Shown here piece by piece: positions 42,233 to 48,629 of a stretch of DNA of 64,000 nt. The stretch comes from Acidobacteriota bacterium (GTDB taxonomy: Bacteria > Acidobacteriota > Thermoanaerobaculia > Multivoradales > JAGPDF01): positions 1 through 64,000 of the forward strand of contig JACTMI010000020.1 of the NCBI GenBank assembly GCA_014584695.1, in the 5' to 3' direction. A program made the position numbers and the translations under genes. The notes beneath the pieces are model-generated. The model did no database searches, had not been told where the DNA came from, and saw only the letters and a list, made by a program, of their open reading frames with translations. The first letter of the stretch is position 1; each line of letters begins with the position of its first letter.

Positions 42233-43161
42233 CTCTCGGCCGGCGCGCGCCGGGGCAGCAGCCACGAGGCGGCCACCGAACCGCCGAGCAGCAGCACGAT
42301 CACCGACAGCGAGACGCCGATCGGCACCTTGAACCAGCCGCTTACGACCATCTTGGAACCGACGAAGGCGAGCACCAGGCCGAGCCCGTACTTCAGGTAG
42401 TGGAAGCGGCCCATGAAATCGGCGAGCAGGAAATAGAGCGCGCGCAGGCCGAGAATCGCGAAGATGTTCGAGGTGAAAACGATGAACGGGTCGCGGGTGA
42501 CGCCGAAGATCGCCGGGATGGAGTCGACGGCGAAGACCACGTCGGTCGCCTCGATCACGATCAGGACCAGGAACAGCGGCGTCGCCAGCCGCCGCCCGTT
42601 CTCGACCACGAAGAAGCGCTGGCCGTGGTAGCGCGGCGTCACCGGCACGAACCGCCGCGCCAGGCGCAGCACCGGGTTCTTCTCCGGGTCGACCTCGCCC
42701 TCGCCGGCGAACAGCAGCTTGAGGCCAGTGACCACCAGAAAAGCGCCGAACAGAAAGATCATCCAATGGAACTTGGCGATCAACACCGCGCCGGCCAGGA
42801 TGAACGCCGCGCGCAGCACCAGCGCGCCGACGATGCCCCAGAACAGCACGCGATGCTGCAACTCGGCCGGCACCGCGAAGTAGCCGAAGACGACCAGGAA
42901 GACGAACAGGTTGTCGACCGAGAGGGCGTACTCGATCAGGTAGCCGGTGACGAACTCGAGCGCCGGGCGGGCGCCGAACTTCCAGCCCAGCCAGGCCGTG
43001 AACAGCAGCGCCAGCGTGACGCAGAAGCCGCACCAGATGGCGGCTTCGCGGGGACGGATGACGTGGGCCTTGCGGTTGAAAACGCCGAGATCGAGGAACA
43101 GGATGACGCCGACGCCGAGCAGGAAGAGGCTCCAGAAGAGCGGCGTGCCGATCGTCTCCAT
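42220..43161 (-). CDS. TerC/Alx family membrane protein
   Basis: 313 residues with about nine hydrophobic segments. The family motifs YALSVDNLFVFLVVFGYF and VIEATDVVFAVDSIPAIFGV carry the conserved acidic residues. The block VFTSNIFAILGLRALYFLLADFM (in part) is also typical. Members include TerC and the manganese exporter Alx/MeeY; metal export or support of exoenzyme metallation is therefore the best guess. The 110-base upstream region shows no clear riboswitch structure. Confidence 0.9.
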   Translation of the reverse strand: METIGTPLFWSLFLLGVGVILFLDLGVFNRKAHVIRPREAAIWCGFCVTLALLFTAWLGWKFGARPALEFVTGYLIEYALSVDNLFVFLVVFGYFAVPAELQHRVLFWGIVGALVLRAAFILAGAVLIAKFHWMIFLFGAFLVVTGLKLLFAGEGEVDPEKNPVLRLARRFVPVTPRYHGQRFFVVENGRRLATPLFLVLIVIEATDVVFAVDSIPAIFGVTRDPFIVFTSNIFAILGLRALYFLLADFMGRFHYLKYGLGLVLAFVGSKMVVSGWFKVPIGVSLSVIVLLLGGSVAASWLLPRRAPAESQEK

Positions 43162-43271
43162 CGCGCGCGGACTCTATCGCCGCGCGCCGGTCTCAGATCG
43201 CCCCAACCGGCCGGGCGGCGAGTCGAGCGCCGCCGCGAGGTGTCGAGTCGCCGTGCTAGCGTTCCGCCGCG

Positions 43272-43913
43272 GTGGCGCTCTTCATCACCTTCGAGGGTCT
43301 GGACGGCAGCGGCAAGTCGACCCACCTGGCGCGCATCGCACGCCATCTCGCCGAGCGGGGCATCCCGCACGCGGTGACCCACGAGCCGGGTGGGACCGAC
43401 CTCGGCGGCGCGCTGCGCGGGCTCTTCCTCGATCGCCGCTTCGCCGGCATGGACGGCACCGTCGAGCTGCTGCTCGTCTTCGCCAGCCGGCGCCAGCACC
43501 TGCTGGAGGTCATCGATCCGGCGCTCGCCGCCGGCCGCCACGTCCTGTGCGACCGCTTCACCGACTCGACCTTCGCCTACCAGGGCGGCGGCCGTGGGGT
43601 GCCGCGGGCGGCGATCGAGGCGGTCGACCGGCTCGCCACCGGCGGCCGGCGGCCGGACCGGACGCTGCTGTTCGACCTGCCCGCGGAGGCGGCGCGCCGG
43701 CGCGGCCGGTCCGGAGCGAGGCGCCGCAACGGCGGCGTCGACCGCCTGGACGCCGAGTCCCTCGACTTCTACGAGCGGGTGCGCGGCGGCTTCCTGGAGC
43801 TGGCCCGGGCCGATCCGGAGCGCTTCCGGGTGATCGATTCGCACCACCCTCCCGCTGTGACCGCGGTGGCGGTGGACGCGGCGCTCGAGGATCTCTGGGA
43901 GCGGCCGGCGTGA
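43272..43913 (+). CDS. tmk: thymidylate kinase
   Basis: 213 residues from GTG 43272. The P-loop is TFEGLDGSGKSTHLAR, the dTMP-binding blocks are THEPGGTDLG and CDRFTDSTFAYQGGGRG, and the lid region is GRSGARRRNGGVDRLDAES. It phosphorylates dTMP to dTDP for DNA synthesis. Its stop overlaps the holB GTG by four bases (GTGA). This tmk-holB pairing is widespread in bacteria and supports both calls. Confidence 0.95.
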   Translation: MALFITFEGLDGSGKSTHLARIARHLAERGIPHAVTHEPGGTDLGGALRGLFLDRRFAGMDGTVELLLVFASRRQHLLEVIDPALAAGRHVLCDRFTDSTFAYQGGGRGVPRAAIEAVDRLATGGRRPDRTLLFDLPAEAARRRGRSGARRRNGGVDRLDAESLDFYERVRGGFLELARADPERFRVIDSHHPPAVTAVAVDAALEDLWERPA

Positions 43914-44803
43914 GCGAGAGCCGGCAGCTGACGCGCGCGCTCGACCTCGTTCGCCGGGGGCGTCTCTACCCGTCGGTCATCCTGCACGGCGGCACGGCGA
44001 CGGCGCGCCGTGGGGCGGCGGTCGAGCTCGCCCGCGCTCTCCTGTGCGCGCGTGAGCCGGAGCGGCGCCCCTGCGGCGCCTGTCCGCACTGCCAGCGGAT
44101 CGCCTGGCCCGACGGCGAGGTGGAGCGGTTCCACCCCGACTTCGGGGTGCTCGGCCGCGATCTGAAGACGGTCACTTCCGCGGAAGCAACTCGGGAGTGG
44201 CTGCGCGGCGCCCAGGTGGCGCCGTTCGAGGCGCGCGGGCAGGTCTTCGTGGTGGCCGAGGCCGAGACGCTCTCCGCCGAAGCGGGCGACGCGCTGCTCA
44301 AGGCGATCGAAGAGCCGGGTCTGGCCAGCCCGCGCCACTTCTTCCTGCTCGCTCCCAACCGGCTGGATCTGCCGCCCACGCTGCGCAGCCGCTCGATGGG
44401 GCTCTACCTGGGCGCCGCCGAGCCGCCGGACGAAGCGAAGCTCGACCAGGCGGCGGCGGGGTTCGGCGGCGCGTTCGATCGCTTCCTGGCCGGCGGCGGC
44501 GGCGCCTACCTGCTCGAGGCCGCGGCGGTGCTGGTCCGCGCCGGGGACTTCGCGGACGCGCGGGCCGAGGGGGGCTTCGAGCTCGCCGCGCACGCCGTCC
44601 GCGCGGCCGCGACGGATCCGGCCCGACCGGCGCCGGTCCGCCGCCGGCTGCTCGCCCTGGCGCAGGCGGTGCTCGAGGCGCCGCCGCTGCGCCTGCGCGG
44701 CATCTCCGCGGAGCGGATCCTGGAGGGCCTGCTCTCCGAGCACCTCGCCCCCCTCGCCCCTTCGGCTCCTCCGAAAGCGACGACGAGCGTCGTCCGGCGC
44801 TGA
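43910..44803 (+). CDS. holB: DNA polymerase III delta' subunit
   Basis: 297 residues from GTG 43910. The clamp-loader features are a zinc-binding CGACPHCQ with an upstream Cys, VFVVAEAETLSAEAGDALLK, AIEEPG and FFLLAPNRLDLPPTLRSR. The Walker A position reads HGGTATARRGAA and lacks the G-K-T/S core, fitting delta' subunits that do not hydrolyse ATP. It is part of the clamp loader with DnaX and HolA. Coupled to tmk; the last residues are low-complexity. Confidence 0.88.
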   Translation: MSESRQLTRALDLVRRGRLYPSVILHGGTATARRGAAVELARALLCAREPERRPCGACPHCQRIAWPDGEVERFHPDFGVLGRDLKTVTSAEATREWLRGAQVAPFEARGQVFVVAEAETLSAEAGDALLKAIEEPGLASPRHFFLLAPNRLDLPPTLRSRSMGLYLGAAEPPDEAKLDQAAAGFGGAFDRFLAGGGGAYLLEAAAVLVRAGDFADARAEGGFELAAHAVRAAATDPARPAPVRRRLLALAQAVLEAPPLRLRGISAERILEGLLSEHLAPLAPSAPPKATTSVVRR

Positions 44804-44916
44804 CGTTTTCTGGCGCCCGGGGCGGAATCGGGGCCGGTGAAGTCGAGAAAGGCGCCATTGAAGGGGGGGAAGGGTGGCGGAACGGCTCTTGCTCTGCCTG
44901 CACGAGGAGCCTCTTC

Positions 44917-45942
44917 ATGCCGCAACCTCGAACGCCGTCGAGCCTCCGTCTCTGGGTTGCAGTTCTCGGCGCGGTCGGGGTTGCCGCGGTTGCCTCGGCT
45001 CAGCTCATTTCCACACCGCCGCCGCTCGTCGCCCCACCCGACGAGGAGACGATCTGGGAGCTCTGGTTCCCGGAGGAGCCGCTCGTGGCGCCCCCGGCGA
45101 CGTTCGAGGAGCAGATCGCGGAGTTGGTCAACCTCGAGCGGCTCAACTGCGCCGACGCCGGCTGCCCGAAGCCGCCGCTCAAGCACCAGGGCCATCTGAT
45201 CGCCGCCGCCGAAGGGCACGCTGCGGCGATGGCGCTCGACGACTTCTTTTCCCACCGCGGCTTCTCGAGCGGCTGCAACACGGTCGGCGACCGGATGAAT
45301 GCCGCCGGCTACACCGGCTGGACCAACGGCGGCGAGAACATCGCCGCCGGCAACGCGACCGCCGCGGCGACGATGGCGCAGTGGATGGCGAGCTCCGGGC
45401 ATCGGGCCAACATCCTGAGCAGCAACTATCGCGACCTCGGCGCGGGCCACTTCCACCAGGCCGGTGACCAACCGACGGTGGACCTCGACTGCAACAGCAA
45501 CTGCACCTGCACCGACCCGACCGCCTGCGGCGGGAACCCGGAGTCCTGCTCCGCGGGCCCCTACTCCCACTACTGGGTCCAGGTCTTCGGCGCGCGCGGC
45601 GGCACCACCGGCTATCCCATGATCATCGAGCGCGAAAAGCACTTGATCGCGAGCCGCAACGTCGCGCTCCACCTCTACCAGCCCCCCGGCAGCAACCCGC
45701 AGATGCGCTTCGCCAACGAGACCGGCTCGTTCAGTGGCTCCGAGGCCTTCTCGACCGCCAAGGCCTGGCAGCTTTCGGCCGGCGACGGTCGCAAGGCGGT
45801 GATCACTGAAGTAACGACCGGCTCGGGGACCTTCCGCACCTGCGACCGAATCTGGCTCGACGGCTCGGGCGACGGCTCCTTCGTCTTCGCCGAGGGCTTC
45901 GAGTGCGATGGCCTCGCGGCTTGGAGCGCCGTCGTCCCCTGA
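44917..45942 (+). CDS. secreted CAP (SCP/PR1) domain protein with FEC...WS tail
   Basis: 341 residues from ATG 44917, with GAGGAG seven bases upstream. A signal peptide ends near AVASAQ. The CAP domain spans about 40-210 with LVNLERLNCADAGC, EGHAAAMALDDFFSHRGFS, GGENIAAGN, WMASSGHRANILSSNYRD and YWVQVFG; the cavity His and Glu residues are present. A beta-rich region follows, and the protein ends FVFAEGFECDGLAAWSAVVP, the same type of tail as the genes at 23455 and 24873. The CAP fold often binds sterols or lipids; the ligand here is unknown. Confidence 0.85.
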   Translation: MPQPRTPSSLRLWVAVLGAVGVAAVASAQLISTPPPLVAPPDEETIWELWFPEEPLVAPPATFEEQIAELVNLERLNCADAGCPKPPLKHQGHLIAAAEGHAAAMALDDFFSHRGFSSGCNTVGDRMNAAGYTGWTNGGENIAAGNATAAATMAQWMASSGHRANILSSNYRDLGAGHFHQAGDQPTVDLDCNSNCTCTDPTACGGNPESCSAGPYSHYWVQVFGARGGTTGYPMIIEREKHLIASRNVALHLYQPPGSNPQMRFANETGSFSGSEAFSTAKAWQLSAGDGRKAVITEVTTGSGTFRTCDRIWLDGSGDGSFVFAEGFECDGLAAWSAVVP

Positions 45943-46160
45943 TCGACCGCGGCCCCGGCGTGGACCACGCCGCGGCAACGACTTCTCGCGCTTCACGGCT
46001 CCGAGTGGGTAGCGCCCTTGGAAATCCGGCCCCTCACTTCTTCTTGGTTCTTCCGAATTTCCGGGAAAGCAGGGAAGGGACAACGACAGGCACTTGCCCT
46101 ATCTTGAGGTTGTTCAAGGACCTCAGGGAAGGGAGGCTGCGGTTGTCCGGGACCCAGACC
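45943..46160. other. gap without a recognised gene
   Basis: Lower-GC, gene-free DNA between the CAP gene and a decayed transposase tail. GGGACAACGACAGGCAC at about 46077-46093 resembles the GGGGACAGGCAC block at 46352. Nothing else is recognisable. Confidence 0.3.
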
Positions 46161-46346
46161 TGCGAAGCGCTTGAAACCCCCTATCTAAGCGGAATCTTCG
46201 CCCACAGCCGCTGGCCACTCCACACGAGCCTGCTCGAGGGCATCGACAACAGGATCAAGGTCATCAACCGAATGGCCTACGGCTTCCACGACCATTCCTG
46301 TTTCTGCCTCAGAATCCGGGCCGCTTTCCACGGATTTGCCAGATGA
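46161..46346 (+). pseudogene. C-terminal remnant of an ISL3-like transposase (1)
   Basis: The frame ending at the TGA of 46344-46346 reads AHSRWPLHTSLLEG, then DNRIKVINRMAYGFHDH and LRIRAAFHG. This matches the conserved C-terminus of ISL3-type DDE transposases (PLHT..LEG.NN.IKVIKRMAYGFRD). No upstream catalytic domain is present, so it is a decayed insertion-sequence end. A second remnant in the same orientation lies at 51154-51264, with the lipase/lipoprotein duplication between them. Confidence 0.65.
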
Positions 46347-46351
46347 ACGAA

Positions 46352-46369
46352 GGAAATGGGGACAGGCAC
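46352..46369 (+). repeat. GGGGACAGGCAC-type block after the transposase remnant
   Basis: GGAAATGGGGACAGGCAC follows the remnant's stop by five bases. From memory, very similar blocks occur near IS200-like/RAYT transposases and other insertion sequences in many bacteria. Only one clear copy and one degenerate copy (about 46077) are seen here. Confidence 0.3.
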
Positions 46370-46496
46370 GCAACATCTACTGCGTGCCACCTCCCCTCTT
46401 TTCGGCTAGGAGCGTCGGTCAGTAGCGCCACCGCCTCAGCGCCGTCCCGCCCTCGACCTCTTTCGAGATACCGAAGGCCTCCGGACGGGAAGGGTG

Positions 46497-47321
46497 CTAC
46501 TTCACGCCCGACACGACCCGGTCGGCGAGAAGTCGGCGCTTGCCGGACTTGCGGTCAAGCAGGATGGCGCAAGTCCCCTTGTCTCCGAAGGCCTCTCTTC
46601 CCACGGTGATGCCGATCCAGCTGCCGTCGGGCGAGATCGTGGCGGTGTCCGCGTCCAGCCAGTTCACGTAGCCGCGAAAGCGAGCGATCCGCCGGTCGCC
46701 GCGCTCGCGATCGAGCAGGTCAAAGGTCGATCGCGAGTGAATCGCCACCTTGAGCCTCGGGTCGAATTCGACCGGTAGATGCACCTGCCGCTGGCGGGCC
46801 TGCAGCGAATCGTTGACCATGAGTTCGCCAGGCAAGCCGTCGATCAGGTGTACCTCGAGCCACGGTGCGTTCTTCGGCAGCATGCGGTCGAACTCCATCC
46901 TGCGCCCGCTGGGAGGATGGCTGATGAAGGCACCGCCGCGCCCGATGAACCGAGCGGGGAAGCGCACCTGCGAGCTGCTCTCGTCCCACTCCAACGCCTC
47001 GATCCCGGGCTGCGGTTCGATCAGCAGCTCCCCGTGCGCGTTCCACGAAGGCCGCGGCTCGTACGAGCGACCGCTCGCCAGCTCGACCAGGAAGATCCGC
47101 GGCCCGAGATCCGGGCCGCCGTGAGCCCCGGCCGCTGCCCACCGTCCGTCGGGCGAGATCGCGACCTCCATCAACAACCAGCGCGAGTCCTCGAGGAAGA
47201 GCAACCGCTCGCCAGGCAGCTCCCTCCCACCACCAGGCCCGCAGCCGGCACCCACCAGCCACGCCGCGGCGAGTGCGAGCATCGCTCCACGGAATCCGAA
47301 GCTGCCCGCGCACTGTCTCAT
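46497..47321 (-). CDS. lipoprotein of unknown function, copy A, cut short by an amber codon
   Basis: 274 residues from ATG 47321. The lipobox is LVGAGC, followed by a beta-rich domain with VAISPDGRWAAAGAHGG, GPRIFLVELASGRSY, IEALEWDESSSQVRFPARFI, PWLEVHLIDGLPGEL, RIARFRGYVNWL and TATISPDGSWIGITVGREAFG, resembling TolB/WD-like propeller blades. Copy B reads Trp (TGG) where this copy has TAG (46497-46499). After it the frame stays open for 25 more codons, ending RRWRY at 46419 like copy B. It is a truncated gene, or a readthrough case. Confidence 0.65.
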   Translation of the reverse strand: MRQCAGSFGFRGAMLALAAAWLVGAGCGPGGGRELPGERLLFLEDSRWLLMEVAISPDGRWAAAGAHGGPDLGPRIFLVELASGRSYEPRPSWNAHGELLIEPQPGIEALEWDESSSQVRFPARFIGRGGAFISHPPSGRRMEFDRMLPKNAPWLEVHLIDGLPGELMVNDSLQARQRQVHLPVEFDPRLKVAIHSRSTFDLLDRERGDRRIARFRGYVNWLDADTATISPDGSWIGITVGREAFGDKGTCAILLDRKSGKRRLLADRVVSGVK

Positions 47322-47328
47322 CTCCGCC

Positions 47329-47530
47329 TCAGGGCGCACTCGCCGACCACCAGGTCAGATCGCCGCTCTCGAAGTTGTCGATGAAGATCGGCGACCCGGG
47401 CGGCAACACCTCGACCACCAGGCTCGCCGAGTGGGTCTCGAACAGGGCCTCGACAGTCGTCTGGCCGATCGCCTGGGCGCTCGCCACCCCTTCGGCGTCG
47501 ACGGTCACAGCCTCGGGGATCGTCTCGCCT
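47329..47530 (-). pseudogene. orphan 3' end of the lipase-like gene
   Basis: This is a partial copy of the C-terminal 65 residues of the gene at 48630. It keeps VTVDAEGVASAQAIGQTTVE, LFETHSASLVVEVLPPG and the complete tail PIFIDNFESGDLTWWSASAP. The N-terminal hydrolase part is absent. The frame is open upstream, but that part is Pro/Gly/Arg-rich with no similarity. It is the right end of duplicated segment A. The tail is as well preserved as in the parent. Confidence 0.65.
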
Positions 47531-47719
47531 CGCGCACCACCCACGCCCCAGCGCTGGCCGACGCTTCCGAATTCCGACACGGAATCCACTCTAGCGCCAA
47601 TGCCAGAACCAGAGCCCGAGCGCCGCCCCGGCCCCGGCGCTCTCGTCGGTGGGGCGCGCTGAAGCTCGGCCGAGCGACCGAGCTCCCGGTGAGCAGGTCG
47701 GAGTCGCGAAGAGCGAGGG

Positions 47720-48622
47720 TCAGTACCGCCAGCGCATGAGCACCCACCGGCCGTCGGAGTCCTTCTCGACACCGAAGAGCTCTCGCCGACTGGGGTGCCA
47801 CCTCACGCCGTACACGATCCAGTCGGCGAGGGTGCCCCGCTTGCCGCTCTGGCGATCGAGCAGGAAGCCGCGCGCTCCCTTGAACCCGAAGGCTTCCCGG
47901 CCGACCGTGATCGCGACCCAGTTCCCATCGGGCGAGATCGACGCCGTGTCCGGATTCAACCAGTTCATGTAGCCGCGGAAGCGCGCGATCCGCCGGCCGC
48001 CGCGCTCGTGATCGAGCAGATCGAAGTTCGAGCGCGAGTGAATCTCGACCTTGAGTCGCGGATCGAACTCCACCGGCAGGTTCACCGGGCGCATGCGGGC
48101 CTCGCGCGAATCGTTCACCACGAGATCCCCAGGATGACCGTCGACCAGGTGCACCTCGAGCCACGGGGCGTTTCTCGGGAGAACGGGGTCGAGCTCCACC
48201 TTCCGTCCGCTCGGTGGGTTACTGACGACCGTACCGCCGCGTCCGATGTACCGCGCGGGGAACCGAACCTGCGTTCCGCCCTCGTCCCACTCCATCGCCT
48301 CGATCCCGGGGTGCGCCTCGATCAGGAACTCCGCGCGCGCGTCTCGAGTCGGCAGGGCCTCGAACGAGCGACCGCTCTCCAGGTCGACGAGGAAGATCCG
48401 CGGCCCATGATCCGGGCTGCCGAGCGCCGCGGCCGCGGCCCAGCGGCCGTCGGGCGAGATCGCGACCTCGTTCAAGCGCCACCGTGGGTCCTCGACGTCG
48501 AGCAGCCGCTCACCGGCGAGCCGGCGACTCGCCCCGGGCCCGCAGCCGCTGGCCACGATCCACGCAGCGACCAGAGCGAGAAGCGCTCCGCGCCGACGCC
48601 AGACCCGCGAGCCCGTGCTCAC
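47720..48622 (-). CDS. lipoprotein of unknown function, copy B (intact)
   Basis: 300 residues from GTG 48622. A signal with lipobox-like IVASGC precedes a propeller-like domain: VAISPDGRWAAAAALGSPDHG, GPRIFLVDLESGRSF, IEAMEWDEGGTQVRFPARYI, PWLEVHLVDGHPGDLVVNDS, RIARFRGYMNWL, TASISPDGNWVAITVGREAFG and YGVRWHPSRRELFGV, ending RWVLMRWRY. The S-P-D-G-x-W repeats suggest TolB/WD-type blades. It is the undamaged paralogue of the gene at 46497 and lies seven bases downstream of the lipase-like gene, so probably in one operon. Role unknown. Confidence 0.7.
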   Translation of the reverse strand: MSTGSRVWRRRGALLALVAAWIVASGCGPGASRRLAGERLLDVEDPRWRLNEVAISPDGRWAAAAALGSPDHGPRIFLVDLESGRSFEALPTRDARAEFLIEAHPGIEAMEWDEGGTQVRFPARYIGRGGTVVSNPPSGRKVELDPVLPRNAPWLEVHLVDGHPGDLVVNDSREARMRPVNLPVEFDPRLKVEIHSRSNFDLLDHERGGRRIARFRGYMNWLNPDTASISPDGNWVAITVGREAFGFKGARGFLLDRQSGKRGTLADWIVYGVRWHPSRRELFGVEKDSDGRWVLMRWRY

Positions 48623-48629
48623 CCGACCC

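Noticed and set aside
43162-43271. Manganese (yybP-ykoY) riboswitch before the TerC gene
   Set aside because: TerC/Alx genes often carry one, but this 110-base gap shows no recognisable conserved loops.
44197-44916. N-terminal extension of the CAP-domain protein
   Set aside because: The frame is open through holB, but it is a shadow there. A ribosome-binding site and signal peptide start at 44917.
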